Assembly: GCF_004005865.1 (NCBI RefSeq)
Contig: NZ_SACN01000002.1
Location: 310,001 to 374,000 of the forward strand
Length of the DNA: 64,000 bases
Direction of reading: 5' to 3'
Source of the DNA: Sphingomonas crocodyli
GTDB taxonomy: Bacteria > Pseudomonadota > Alphaproteobacteria > Sphingomonadales > Sphingomonadaceae
Shown: piece after piece, positions 17,665-29,340 of the stretch
How the letters are laid out: every line of letters begins with the position of its first letter
How positions within the stretch are numbered: the stretch's first letter is position 1
The notes under the pieces: generated by a model
The model's input: the letters and a program-made list of their open reading frames with translations, nothing else
What the model was told of the DNA's origin: nothing
Databases searched by the model: none
Position numbers and translations under genes: made by a program

Positions 17665-18290
17665 GTCAGCGAGAAATCCGGAAAGCCGTAGCTCTGGGCG
17701 ACCAGCATGGTGTGCGTGCCCGCGACGTGGTTGATGATCTGAACCACTTCGCGGGTATAGCGCAGCAGCGCATAGGGATTGCGGTAGGATGCCGTGATCA
17801 GGATATCGAAGGCGTTCGATCCGTGAATGATGCTGGCGTTGGTCAGCAGGATCGGCAGTTGGCCGTTTTCCAGATTGTCGGCGATCCAGGTGCGCGATCG
17901 GGCGATGACCTCCTGAACGATCCGCTCCTGGCTCGGCTCCGGCCCCTCGCGGCTGACTTCCCAGGCGAGCCGTTCCTCGCGCAGCGTGCCGAGGTTGACC
18001 GATACGGCGATCAGCCCCTGTTCGGGCAATTGCACCTTGGACGAATGGCCGCGCGGCCACAGCACCTCGGCCACCCCGCCATCGGCGATCAGCCGGTTGA
18101 GCGCCTTGGTCGCGGACCGCTGTTCGCCATCCTCCAGCGGGGTGCCGTCGCCCTTGCCAAAGCGCGCGAGGAATTCGGGGCTGGCGAGGAGGGATTCGCG
18201 ATCGTGCAGCGTGGGGAATTCCGCCGCCAGCGCGTGAAGCAGCCGTTCCGCAGCACCGTTCTTCGCGTCCGAACCGCCCTTGCCCGCCAT
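17661..18290 (-). CDS. Conserved hypothetical protein, 209 aa
   Basis: Family not recognised. Soluble, no signal peptide. The N-terminal part (residues 10-90) has a helix-rich layout with SATKALNRLIADGGVAEVLW, reminiscent of a winged-helix domain. The C-terminal part (DILITASYRNPYALLRYTREVVQIINHVAGTHT) is reminiscent of a small ligand-binding or Lrp-like sensor fold. A regulatory role is a guess. Its stop codon shares 4 nt (TTAA) with the convergent PLP-enzyme gene. Confidence 0.65.
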   Translation of the reverse strand: MAGKGGSDAKNGAAERLLHALAAEFPTLHDRESLLASPEFLARFGKGDGTPLEDGEQRSATKALNRLIADGGVAEVLWPRGHSSKVQLPEQGLIAVSVNLGTLREERLAWEVSREGPEPSQERIVQEVIARSRTWIADNLENGQLPILLTNASIIHGSNAFDILITASYRNPYALLRYTREVVQIINHVAGTHTMLVAQSYGFPDFSLT

Positions 18291-18388
18291 GTTTCCCCCT
18301 TGCTGTATGAGGGGACTATAGCAGCACTGGGGCGAATGTCACTTATCGGGCTGCGGCGTCCGATTAGCGAAAGCGGGACAATAGTCCC

Positions 18389-18427
18389 GAAAAAGAAAGG
18401 CCCCGCGGATCGCTCCGCGGGGCCTTT
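18389..18427 (-). terminator. Rho-independent terminator of groESL
   Basis: A 13-bp stem (AAAGGCCCCGCGG pairing with CCGCGGGGCCTTT) at 18396-18427 is followed on the minus strand by a T-rich run (CTTTTTC). It lies 36 nt beyond the groEL stop. Confidence 0.9.
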
Positions 18428-18462
18428 CCTGTGTCGTTCGACTGGTCGAACGGACTTCTGAA

Positions 18463-20148
<1,686 letters not shown>

Positions 20149-20165
20149 TTAGGGCTGGAAGAAGA

Positions 20166-20453
20166 TCAGCCGACGATCCCGAGGATGTCGCTTTCCTTCA
20201 TGATCAGCAGGTCTTCACCGTTGATCTTGACCTCGGTGCCCGACCACTTGCCGAACAGGATCTTGTCGCCGGCCTTGACGTCGAGTGGGGTGACCTTGCC
20301 GTCTTCCGACTTGGCGCCGCCGCCAACCGCGACCACTTCGCCCTCCTGGGGCTTTTCCTTGGCGCTGTCGGGGATGATGATGCCGCCGGCCGTCTTCTCT
20401 TCAGCTTCGACGCGGCGAACGAGCACGCGATCGTGCAACGGACGAAAACCCAT
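20166..20453 (-). CDS. groES: Co-chaperonin GroES (Hsp10)
   Basis: 95 aa from ATG 20453, with AAGGGA upstream. The start [14 protein letters not shown], the mobile loop [18 protein letters not shown] (about residues 17-34) and the C-terminal [17 protein letters not shown] strand identify it. It caps the GroEL chamber. It is first in the operon, behind a CIRCE element. Confidence 0.98.
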   Translation of the reverse strand: MGFRPLHDRVLVRRVEAEEKTAGGIIIPDSAKEKPQEGEVVAVGGGAKSEDGKVTPLDVKAGDKILFGKWSGTEVKINGEDLLIMKESDILGIVG

Positions 20454-20528
20454 GTGCGTCCCTTTCCTTGACATGGACGAACCGGCGCCGGGGCAAAACC
20501 GCCCCTCACGCCGGCGTTGTTGGAACTT

Positions 20529-20555
20529 TTGGCACTCACCCAAGTTGAGTGCTAG
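20529..20555 (-). promoter_or_regulatory. CIRCE element (HrcA operator)
   Basis: Read on the minus strand: CTAGCACTC, 9-nt spacer, GAGTGCCAA. This matches the consensus TTAGCACTC-N9-GAGTGCTAA with two changes in the outer bases. It sits 76 nt before the groES start and just downstream of the promoter, the normal place for HrcA repression. Confidence 0.93.
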
Positions 20556-20559
20556 CGGC

Positions 20560-20588
20560 GATATGTGTGGCAGCCCTCAGGCTGTCAA
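20560..20588 (-). promoter_or_regulatory. Promoter of groESL (housekeeping sigma type)
   Basis: On the minus strand TTGACA (20583-20588) is separated by 17 nt from CATATC (20560-20565), a recognisable -35/-10 pair. The CIRCE element begins 5 nt further on and would overlap the transcription start. Confidence 0.75.
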
Positions 20589-20703
20589 GCGATCCTCTCG
20601 ACCATTTTTATGACGCTCTTATTTTTAGGCGAATGACGCGCCGCCTTTCCGGTGACACGCAATCGCGGATATGGGTGCGCCCGACACTCATTCAATCGGC
20701 CCC

Positions 20704-22371
20704 ATGCGACCTTTCACCTTTCCCCCGAAACGGGTCATCGCCCAACACATGATCGCCCTCGGTTTGGGGGCAGGTTCCGCGCTGGGATTCGCGCCGCTCA
20801 ACTGGTGGCCGCTGACCCTGCTCGCGCTTGCCGCTTTGATGTGGATGGCGTTGCAGGCGGGGCGGCTGCGCAGCGTGATCGGCATGGGCTGGCTGTTCGG
20901 CATCGGCCATTTCGCGGTCGGGCTGAACTGGATCGCGACCGCCTTCACCTTTCAGGATGCGATGCCCGTCTGGCTCGGCTGGGTCGCGGTGGTGGCGCTG
21001 TCGCTCTATATCGGCATCTATCCCATGCTCGCGCTGGCGGGCGCCTGGATCATCGCGGCGACGCCGGGCTGGCATCGCGCGCGGACCGCGGCGAAGGCCG
21101 ACGAGGATCGGCGCGCCAAGCTAGCGAAGATCGTGCCCGCCGACATGCTGTCGCGGCGCGAGGCCGGGCCGTCGATCCCGCGCAATCCTTATGCCTTCAT
21201 CCTGCTGTTCGCGGGGCTGTGGGTCGTCACCGAATATATCCGTGCGATCGCCTTCACCGGCTTTGCGTGGAACCCGCTCTCGGCGATCCTGATCGACAAG
21301 GAAATGGCCGAACCGGCCTTCGTCGGCCTGACGCGGGTGATCGGCACCTATGGCCTTTCGGGCGGGATGGTGCTGCTGGCCGGCATCTGGCTGATGGCGG
21401 TGTTGCCGGGGACGAAGAATCAGCGGTGGAAGCGGGTGGCGATCGCACTGATCGCGGCGATGCTGTGCCAGATATTGTCGGCGACCCTGCTGCGCCCGCT
21501 GCCGCCGAAGGCCGGGCCGCAGATCGTGGTCGTCCAGCCCAATATCAACCAGAACGAGAAATATGACGCGAAGCTGCAGCAGCTCAATTTCGATCGGCTG
21601 GCCTCGCTGAGCGGCAAGCCCGGCGCGTCGCCCCGCCTGCTGATGTGGCCCGAGGCCGCGACCGCCGATTATCTGGAGCTGGAGCCGGTCGCGCGCGAAC
21701 GGATCGCGGCGCTGCTGGGGCCGAAGGATGTCGTCCTGCTGGGCGGCGACGCGCTCGAATATGATCGCGAAGGCATCCTTGTCGGCGCGCGCAACAGCCT
21801 GTTCGCGATGAACGGGCAGGGCGAATTGCTCGCGCGCTACGACAAGGCGCACCTCGTCCCCTATGGCGAATATCTGCCCGCGCGCACGATCCTGTCGGCG
21901 ATCGGGCTGTCGCGGCTCGTGCCCGGCGATATAGAATTCTGGCCCGGCGCCGGCCCCGCCAGCTTCCCGATCGCGGGCTATGGCAAGGCGGGCGTGCAAA
22001 TCTGTTACGAGATCATCTTTTCGGGGCAGGTGATCGATCGCAACAACCGGCCCGATTTCCTGTTCAACCCGTCCAACGACGCCTGGTTCGGCAGCTGGGG
22101 TCCGCCCCAACATCTGGCGCAGGCGCGGCTGCGCGCGGTGGAGGAGGGGGTGCCGGTGATCCGCTCCACCCCCACCGGGATCTCCGCAGTGGTCGACGCC
22201 GACGGACGGCTGCTCAACAGCGTGCCGTGGCATCAGGCGGGCGCGATCAAGACGACGTTGCCGGGGCCGCATCCGCCGACGATCTTCGCGTGGGGCGGAA
22301 ATGCGCTCGCCATCGCCTTTGGTCTCTTCCTTGTCGCGTTGGGATTTGCCGTGGCCGCGAAGCCGCGCTAA
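20704..22371 (+). CDS. lnt: Apolipoprotein N-acyltransferase
   Basis: 555 aa from ATG 20704; an in-frame ATG at 20671 is possible. This inner-membrane enzyme adds the third acyl chain to lipoproteins. About six N-terminal membrane helices precede a periplasmic nitrilase domain with the triad Glu317 (MWPEAAT), Lys381 (YDKAHLVPYGEYLP) and Cys434 (VQICYEIIF). A charged segment of about 35 residues at 122-158 between helices makes it longer than the 512-aa E. coli enzyme. Confidence 0.95.
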   Translation: MRPFTFPPKRVIAQHMIALGLGAGSALGFAPLNWWPLTLLALAALMWMALQAGRLRSVIGMGWLFGIGHFAVGLNWIATAFTFQDAMPVWLGWVAVVALSLYIGIYPMLALAGAWIIAATPGWHRARTAAKADEDRRAKLAKIVPADMLSRREAGPSIPRNPYAFILLFAGLWVVTEYIRAIAFTGFAWNPLSAILIDKEMAEPAFVGLTRVIGTYGLSGGMVLLAGIWLMAVLPGTKNQRWKRVAIALIAAMLCQILSATLLRPLPPKAGPQIVVVQPNINQNEKYDAKLQQLNFDRLASLSGKPGASPRLLMWPEAATADYLELEPVARERIAALLGPKDVVLLGGDALEYDREGILVGARNSLFAMNGQGELLARYDKAHLVPYGEYLPARTILSAIGLSRLVPGDIEFWPGAGPASFPIAGYGKAGVQICYEIIFSGQVIDRNNRPDFLFNPSNDAWFGSWGPPQHLAQARLRAVEEGVPVIRSTPTGISAVVDADGRLLNSVPWHQAGAIKTTLPGPHPPTIFAWGGNALAIAFGLFLVALGFAVAAKPR

Positions 22372-22379
22372 AGGCACAC

Positions 22380-22403
22380 ATAAGGAAGTCTTTATATCTT
22401 TAT
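22380..22403 (+). promoter_or_regulatory. Candidate SAM/SAH-responsive operator before metK
   Basis: ATAAGGA-AG-TCTTTAT (22380-22395) is a near-perfect dyad of the half-site ATAAAGA. A further TCTTTAT half-site follows at 22397-22403. From memory, ATAAAGA-type palindromes mark ArsR-family SahR/SamR control of methionine-cycle genes in Proteobacteria. It lies 52 nt before metK in an otherwise GC-rich setting. No SAM riboswitch structure was recognised. Confidence 0.5.
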
Positions 22404-22454
22404 ATGTGCATTGCGGCTAAGCCCGCGACTATCACTTGAAGGACAGAAAGTTCG

Positions 22455-23663
<1,209 letters not shown>

Positions 23664-23742
23664 TCAGAGTTACATTCCCTTACTCGGGAACGACGCGGCG
23701 CGGTGCTATGCATCGCGCCGTTGTTGTTTTCGGAGAGTGTCC

Positions 23743-23931
23743 ATGCGTCGCCTGATTCCCGCTTTCGCCACACTCGCGCTGCTGACCACGCCAGCCTTCG
23801 CCGCGCCCTGCAAGGATGCGAAGGGCAAGTTCGTCAAATGCCCGGAAGCCGCCAAGCCCAAGGGGCCGTGCAAGGACGCCAAGGGCAAGTTCGTAAAGTG
23901 CGGCACGCCGGGCGCCAAGCCGATCAAATAA
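23743..23931 (+). CDS. Small secreted protein with duplicated Cys motif, 62 aa
   Basis: ATG 23743 with GGAG 8 nt upstream. Residues 1-21 are a signal peptide (LLTTPAFA-A). The mature part holds two copies of PCKDAKGKFVKC separated by a Pro/Lys-rich linker, giving four cysteines in two CX9C pairs. It is very basic. Probably periplasmic with two disulfide loops. Family not named; function unknown. Confidence 0.75.
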   Translation: MRRLIPAFATLALLTTPAFAAPCKDAKGKFVKCPEAAKPKGPCKDAKGKFVKCGTPGAKPIK

Positions 23932-23986
23932 AGGGAACGCCGCGCGCGATGATCGGTTATGGGGCGCTCATTCCAAGGAGCATCCC

Positions 23987-24526
23987 ATGACCGCCATCGC
24001 CAAGGCCAAAGTCCTGATCGTCGCGACCGATCGGTTCGAGGAATCCGAACTGTTCGGCCCGCGCGAGGCTTTGCTGGAGGCGGGCGCGACCGTCGTGCTC
24101 GCATCCGACACGACCGAACCGATCCTGGCCACAGTGCATGACGAGCCGGGCAAGACGATCAAGCCCGACATGCTGATCGGCGATGTCGATCCGGCCGATT
24201 ATGACGCACTGATCCTGCCGGGCGGGGTCGGCAATCCGGACAAGCTGCGGATGAACGAGACGGCGGTCGGCATCGTCCGCGCCTTTCACGAAGCGGGCAA
24301 GCCGGTCGCCGCGATCTGCCACGGGCCGTGGATGCTCGTAGAGGCCGATGTCCTGCGCGGTCGCACTGCCACCGCCTGGCCCTCGATCCGCACCGACCTG
24401 CGCAATGCGGGTGCGACCGTGATCGACAAGGAGGTCGTCGTCGACGGCAACCTCATCACCAGCCGCAAGCCCGACGATGTTCCTGCGTTCAACAAGGCGG
24501 TGATCGCGGCGATCGAGGCGGCCTGA
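23987..24526 (+). CDS. DJ-1/PfpI-family protein (type 1 glutamine amidotransferase-like)
   Basis: 179 aa with SD AAGGAG 6 nt upstream. The nucleophile elbow is AICHGPWML, with Cys followed by His as in PfpI and YhbO. Glu in ESELFGPREAL near residue 20 is the usual acidic partner. Members act as glyoxalases or deglycases or as proteases; stress protection is the common theme. The substrate is not decidable here. Confidence 0.9.
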   Translation: MTAIAKAKVLIVATDRFEESELFGPREALLEAGATVVLASDTTEPILATVHDEPGKTIKPDMLIGDVDPADYDALILPGGVGNPDKLRMNETAVGIVRAFHEAGKPVAAICHGPWMLVEADVLRGRTATAWPSIRTDLRNAGATVIDKEVVVDGNLITSRKPDDVPAFNKAVIAAIEAA

Positions 24527-24572
24527 CTTTAGGGGTCGCGCACCGACGTCGATCCGCCTAAAGCGCGCGCCC

Positions 24573-25253
24573 ATGAACGATCCGCTTTCCATCCGTCGCC
24601 TCTACGGTCGGCGCACCGGCCACAAATTGCGTGCGGGGCAGGCTGCTCTGGTCGAGCGGCTGTTGCCCGAGATCAGCGTGCCCGAAGAAGGTCCGGTCGA
24701 CGCCGCAACCCTGTTCGGCGCGGATCGTCCGCTCGCGATCGAGATCGGCTTCGGGCGCGGCGAGCATATGGCGGGGCAGGCGAAGATGCGGCCCGAAATG
24801 GGCTTCATCGGCTGCGAACCTTTCCTCGACGGCGTCGTCGGCGCGCTGATGAAGGTGGATGAGGATGCCATTCCGAACATCCGCATCCACATGGGCGACG
24901 CGATCGAGGTGCTGGAGCGACTTCCCGACGCGTCGCTCGATCGGGCCTGGCTGCTTCATCCCGATCCGTGGCCCAAGGCGCGGCATGCCAAGCGCCGCTT
25001 CATGAACGACGGCCCGATCGGCCTGATCGCGCGCAAGATGAAGCCGGGCGGCGAGTTTCGCTTCGGCACCGATCATCCGGTCTATGTGCGCTGGGCGATG
25101 ATGGTGATGGGCCGCTCGCCCGATTTCGAATGGCTGGGCGAGAACCCGACCGACTTCCTCGTCCGCCCCGACGACTGGCCCGAGACGCGCTATGAAGCCA
25201 AGGCGCGGCAGAAGGGGCATGAGGTGTGGTATTTCCGCTACCGGAGGGTCTAG
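24573..25253 (+). CDS. trmB: tRNA (guanine-N7-)-methyltransferase
   Basis: 226 aa. It methylates G46 of the tRNA variable loop using SAM. SAM-binding motif I is AIEIGFGRGEHM. The catalytic region is LLHPDPWPKARHAKRRFM, and FRFGTDHPVY and DWPETRYEAKAR follow near the C-terminus. The gene stands 46 nt after the PfpI gene on the same strand. It is followed closely by a DUF6265-like gene whose SD follows its stop. Confidence 0.96.
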   Translation: MNDPLSIRRLYGRRTGHKLRAGQAALVERLLPEISVPEEGPVDAATLFGADRPLAIEIGFGRGEHMAGQAKMRPEMGFIGCEPFLDGVVGALMKVDEDAIPNIRIHMGDAIEVLERLPDASLDRAWLLHPDPWPKARHAKRRFMNDGPIGLIARKMKPGGEFRFGTDHPVYVRWAMMVMGRSPDFEWLGENPTDFLVRPDDWPETRYEAKARQKGHEVWYFRYRRV

Positions 25254-25279
25254 GCTCGATCGACTGGACGGAGGGTGTG

Positions 25280-25729
25280 ATGCTGCTGGCGATGTTTGCG
25301 TCCGTTCTGGCTCCCATCCCCGCCGCATCGCCGCTGCCGTCATGGCTGGCGGGATATTGGATCGAATGTTCCGCCGGACGCGAGACGGCCGAAAGCTGGA
25401 GCGATGCGCGCGGCGGCGTGATGCTGGGCGCCAGCAAGACGGTGTCGGTGAAGCGCACGAGCTGGGAATATTCGCGCATCGCGCCGAGCGGCGATGGGAT
25501 CAGCTTCTTCGCCGATCCCTCCGGGCAGGCGTCGACCGAATTCAAGGCGATCGAGCTGAGCGAGCGCCGCGTCGTCTTCGAAAATCGCGGCCATGATTTT
25601 CCGCAGCGCGTGATCTACCAGCGTGATGCGGACCGGCTCGACGCCCGGATCGAAGGCGAGATGGGCGGGCAGGCAAAGGCGATCGAATGGCATTATCGGC
25701 TCCGCCCGATCAATTCGACTTGCCCCTGA
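25280..25729 (+). CDS. DUF6265-like secreted protein, 149 aa
   Basis: Start ATG 25280 with GGAGGG 4 nt upstream. A short signal peptide (MLLAMFASVLAPIPAAS) is followed by LPSWLAGYWIE, ESWSDARGGVMLGASKTV and VVFENRGHDFPQRVIYQR, which I associate with the DUF6265 family, a lipocalin-like beta barrel. Function unknown. Likely co-transcribed with trmB. Confidence 0.75.
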   Translation: MLLAMFASVLAPIPAASPLPSWLAGYWIECSAGRETAESWSDARGGVMLGASKTVSVKRTSWEYSRIAPSGDGISFFADPSGQASTEFKAIELSERRVVFENRGHDFPQRVIYQRDADRLDARIEGEMGGQAKAIEWHYRLRPINSTCP

Positions 25730-25865
25730 GCGCGGTTCGCGCACAATCGATAGCGTTCGATGATGTTGCTGTGACACCTTGTCACGGATGGTGTCGCCGC
25801 CTATTTCGGCGGCGTGTGGCGCGGCCACGCATCGTTCGTAAGAGACCTTAGGGTAGGGGATAGAC

Positions 25866-26165
25866 ATGGCCAATGTGGACGGGCGCTGGGACAGCGTGGT
25901 GAAATCGCCGATGGGCGAGCAGAAGGGCGTCCTGGTGCTGAAGAGCGACGGCAGCAGCCTGACCGGCAACAGCGAAGGCCCGATGGGCAATGTCGAACTG
26001 ACCAACGGCAAGGTCGACGGCAATGCGCTGAGCTGGAAGATGGACATCAAGACCCCGATGGCGATGACGCTGGAAGTCAACGCGACCATCGACGGCGACA
26101 CGATCGAAGGTTCGATGAAGCTCGGGCCGTTCGGCAACGCCCCGTTCAAGGCGACGCGCGCCTAA
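25866..26165 (+). CDS. Small conserved hypothetical protein, 99 aa
   Basis: SD AGGGGA sits 6 nt before the ATG. The protein is strand-rich and acidic-neutral with repeated short strands (GRWDSVVKSPMGEQKGVLVLK; SLTGNSEGPMGNVELTNGKVDGNALSW), and looks like a small beta-barrel. No signal peptide. Family unnamed. Its stop overlaps the convergent gene by 4 nt (CTAA). Confidence 0.7.
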   Translation: MANVDGRWDSVVKSPMGEQKGVLVLKSDGSSLTGNSEGPMGNVELTNGKVDGNALSWKMDIKTPMAMTLEVNATIDGDTIEGSMKLGPFGNAPFKATRA

Positions 26166-26539
26166 GCGGGCTTGGGTGTGGATGCGTAGGCGACGATTTT
26201 CCAGTCGTCGCCTGCGGGTTCCCATACCGACAGGAACAGGGTGTCGACGCGGCCCTTCGCGCTGCCGTCGCGCCATTCGAACTCCATGAACGACACGCCC
26301 TTCAGGAGCGCGTAGCCCGGCCGCATCTCGACCGAGAGATCGGACGCGCCGGTCGCATGGGTGATGACGGCGCGGGCGCGGATGCGATCGAGATAGGTCG
26401 CGCGATCCTCCACCAGCCCGTTGATATGGGCATAATGAAATACATCAGCCGTCATCGCGTCGAGCGTGTCGGCGTCGTCCGCCTCGACCGCGCGGCGGCG
26501 CGCATGTTCGGCGGCGATAAGGCGGGCCGCGTCATCCAT
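26162..26539 (-). CDS. NTF2-like / SnoaL-like protein, 125 aa
   Basis: A cone-shaped NTF2-like fold is suggested by AAEHARRRAVEADDADTLDAMTAD, FHYAHINGLVEDRATYLDRI and WKIVAYASTPKP. Family members are cyclases, isomerases, dehydratases or ligand-binding proteins. It overlaps the upstream NTF2-like gene by 8 nt and is therefore translationally linked to it. Confidence 0.8.
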   Translation of the reverse strand: MDDAARLIAAEHARRRAVEADDADTLDAMTADVFHYAHINGLVEDRATYLDRIRARAVITHATGASDLSVEMRPGYALLKGVSFMEFEWRDGSAKGRVDTLFLSVWEPAGDDWKIVAYASTPKPA

Positions 26540-27029
26540 TCGCGTCCCCCTTCGTCACGTCGTGATGCACGATCGTCTTGGCGACGAACTGGGGCGAGCT
26601 GCTGAACTCGGCGATCCGCCAGTGACCGTCGGCCTCGCGGCGGCATTCCAGACGACATTCGACCAGCAGATTGGGCGCGATCGGCCCCGCGATGGGGCGG
26701 GCGCCGGGCGCCGAGAAATTGAGGTTGAAGCACTTGATCGTCGCGCGGCCCTCGTCATGGACGAAGATGCGCGGATTGACGAAGGCATGGAGCAGCTGGC
26801 GCTCGCCATCCTGCAGGGTCGTCGCGATCCGATCGCGCTCGGCCGCGTAGAAGGCCTCGAGTTGCGCATGCCCCTGATAGCGATGCTCGCCGACCACGAA
26901 CGCGCCGTCGGCGCAGTAATAATCGGCGATCGCGCGGCCGGTATTCGCGTCGATCTCATAGCCCAGGTCGTAGAGCATCTGCTGAAGCTCTGTGATCGCT
27001 AGCGCGGCGTCCGGTGTCAGTTTGCGCAT
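26532..27029 (-). CDS. NTF2-like / SnoaL-like protein, 165 aa
   Basis: First gene of a two-gene unit, divergent from the TonB receptor at 27142. ELQQMLYDLGYEIDANTGRAIADYYCADGAFVVG and HWRIAEFSSSPQFVAKTI fit the SnoaL-like family, including the small subunit type of ring-hydroxylating enzymes. With the neighbouring receptor and SDR it suggests uptake and conversion of an organic substrate, which is inference. Confidence 0.8.
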   Translation of the reverse strand: MRKLTPDAALAITELQQMLYDLGYEIDANTGRAIADYYCADGAFVVGEHRYQGHAQLEAFYAAERDRIATTLQDGERQLLHAFVNPRIFVHDEGRATIKCFNLNFSAPGARPIAGPIAPNLLVECRLECRREADGHWRIAEFSSSPQFVAKTIVHHDVTKGDANG

Positions 27030-27141
27030 GGCCGACCCTTACCAAATGGCGATAGATGACTTGCCATCATTTGATGTAGTTCCGGAAGGGCGAAAGGGGT
27101 AACTCTATCGCCTATAATAAGGTCAAATAAGGGAGGAACTG

Positions 27142-29334
27142 ATGGGCTTCAGGCATGTCCTGTTGCTGGGCGCTGCAATGGTGCCTGGCATCGCATTCGC
27201 GCAGACCGCAACCCCGGCACCCGCCGCGCAGGCGGACGCCGTCGATGACAGCGGCATCGGCGAGATCGTCGTCACCGCGCAGCGCCGGTCCGAAAATCTT
27301 CAGAATGTGCCGATCTCGGTCGCCGCGCTGACGCAACAGCAGTTGACGAGTGCGGGGATCAGCGCGGTCCAGGATCTGACCGCCGCGACCCCCGGCTTCG
27401 TCTGGGCGCGCACCACCAGCACCAACCAGCCGACCGTGCGCGGCATCGGCACGCGCAACTTCGCGGCGGGCGATGAACCCAACGTCGCGACCTATTTCGA
27501 CGGCGTCTATCAGCCCGACTCGTTCGGCGCGGTCTATGAACTCGCCAATGTCGAGCGGGTCGAATTGCTCAAGGGGCCGCAGGTCACGCTGTTCGGGCGC
27601 AACGCGACCGGCGGCGCGGTCAACATCGTCACCAAGAAACCCAGCTTCAAGACCGAGGGCGAAGGATCGATCAGCTACGGCCGCTTCGATTATCTCCACG
27701 GCACCGCCTATATCTCCGGCCCGATCGTCGAGGATAAACTGGCGGTGAGCCTGTCGGGCGTGGCCGAGGATAATGGCGGCTATATCCGCGACATCTTCCG
27801 CAACGTCGACATGGGCAAGCGCAAGATCGGCGCACTGCGCGGCAAGATGCTGTTCGAGCCGTCCGAGGGCGTCGAGTTCCAACTGGGCGGCTTCTACAGC
27901 TACACCAAGGACGATACGACCTTCGCCACCCATCCGCTCAACGGCAACAGCAACGTGCGCACGCTGGTCAACAACCCCGCGCGCAACCCGCTGAACCTGC
28001 CGCTTAGCACGGTGATCCCGACCGGCGATTTCCAGACCGCGCTCGACTTCAAGCCGTTCCTGCGCGTGAAGCAATATATGATCGACGGGCATATGTCGGT
28101 CGATCTGGGCTTCGCCACGCTCACCGGCGTCGCGGCCTATCAGAACACCGACAATGATTATGCGCAGGATTTCGATTATTCGCCGCTGAACGTCACGCGG
28201 ATCACGATCAACTGGGTCGGCCATTCGACCTATCAGGATCTGCTGCTGACCAGCAATGGCGAGGGCCGGTTCAAGTGGATGGTCGGCGGCAACGCGCTGC
28301 AGGCCTATGCCGCGCAGGATCCGCAGAACACCAACGGCAATATGACGATCGACAGTCAGAAGACCCGATCGATCTCGGGCTTCGTCGAAGGCACGTATGA
28401 GGTCGTCGATCACCTCTTCCTGACGGGTGGCGCGCGCTACACGCGGGACAAGAAGATCGCGCTCTACATTCCGCCGGCAAGCGATCCGAACCAGAACCGC
28501 GCGGGCAGCAGCACCACGTTCAACAATCTGTCGCCGCGCGCGGTCGCCCGCTACGAATTCTCGCGCAACAGCAACGTCTATGCGTCCTATTCGCGCGGCT
28601 TCAAGAGCGGCACCTACAACCCGCTCACCCGCACTGGCGCACTTGTCCCGGCCGATCCGGAGAAGATCGAGGCGTTCGAGGCGGGTATCAAGACCAACCT
28701 CGGATCGAACGTCCGCTTCAACGCGGCCGCCTTCCACTACAATTACACCAACCTGCAGGTGACGCAGTTCGGCACGCTCAACGGCGTGACGGTCAGCTTC
28801 CTGCAAAATGCCGGCAAGGCGAAGATCGATGGCGCCGAAGCGAGCCTTGAGGTTAAGTTCTCGCCCCGTTTCCGCATGTCGGCGAGCGTCGCGAAGCTTC
28901 GCACCAAGATCACCGACTTCCCCGGCGCCGCAATTACCACGCCGAATCCGGCCGTGCCGCCGATGAGCGGCAACGTGACGGTTCCGGCCGATGTTTCGGG
29001 CAAGGATCTGCCGCGCGCACCGCATTGGACGGGCAATATCGCCGCCAATTACAATACCGAACTGGCGGGCGGTAAGCTCGACGTCGATGCCTCGGTCTAT
29101 CTGACGAGCCGCTGGTATGTCGATGTGCTCAACCGCGTGGCGGCGCCGGGCTATGCGCTGGCCAACGGGTCGATCAGCTGGACGACCCCGGACGAGCATT
29201 GGCGCCTGTCGGTGTTCGGCAAGAACCTGTTCAACGAACGCTATTTCGCCACGCTGCTGACCTTCGGCGGCACCGACCAGTTTGCTTATGACAAGCCGCG
29301 CTGGTTCGGCGGGACGGTCGCGTACAAGTTCTGA
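27142..29334 (+). CDS. TonB-dependent outer-membrane receptor
   Basis: 730 aa. Signal peptide (1-21, ending AFAQ). TonB-box-like IGEIVVTAQRR, then the plug (NVPISVAALTQQQL ... VRGIGTRNF ... VELLKGPQVTLFGRNATGG), then a 22-strand barrel ending with an aromatic terminal residue (TVAYKF). It imports a scarce ligand using TonB energy. SD GGGAGG is 6 nt upstream. A TATAAT at 27113-27118 may be its -10 box, but no good -35 is seen. ATGGC-N12-GCCAT at 27046-27067 is a weak candidate operator. Confidence 0.95.
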   Translation: MGFRHVLLLGAAMVPGIAFAQTATPAPAAQADAVDDSGIGEIVVTAQRRSENLQNVPISVAALTQQQLTSAGISAVQDLTAATPGFVWARTTSTNQPTVRGIGTRNFAAGDEPNVATYFDGVYQPDSFGAVYELANVERVELLKGPQVTLFGRNATGGAVNIVTKKPSFKTEGEGSISYGRFDYLHGTAYISGPIVEDKLAVSLSGVAEDNGGYIRDIFRNVDMGKRKIGALRGKMLFEPSEGVEFQLGGFYSYTKDDTTFATHPLNGNSNVRTLVNNPARNPLNLPLSTVIPTGDFQTALDFKPFLRVKQYMIDGHMSVDLGFATLTGVAAYQNTDNDYAQDFDYSPLNVTRITINWVGHSTYQDLLLTSNGEGRFKWMVGGNALQAYAAQDPQNTNGNMTIDSQKTRSISGFVEGTYEVVDHLFLTGGARYTRDKKIALYIPPASDPNQNRAGSSTTFNNLSPRAVARYEFSRNSNVYASYSRGFKSGTYNPLTRTGALVPADPEKIEAFEAGIKTNLGSNVRFNAAAFHYNYTNLQVTQFGTLNGVTVSFLQNAGKAKIDGAEASLEVKFSPRFRMSASVAKLRTKITDFPGAAITTPNPAVPPMSGNVTVPADVSGKDLPRAPHWTGNIAANYNTELAGGKLDVDASVYLTSRWYVDVLNRVAAPGYALANGSISWTTPDEHWRLSVFGKNLFNERYFATLLTFGGTDQFAYDKPRWFGGTVAYKF

Positions 29335-29340
29335 CCTCTC

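Noticed and set aside
23664..23700. Small hairpin ATTCCC-GGGAAT-like after metK
   Set aside because: Stem of only 5-6 bp and no T-run; not enough for a terminator.
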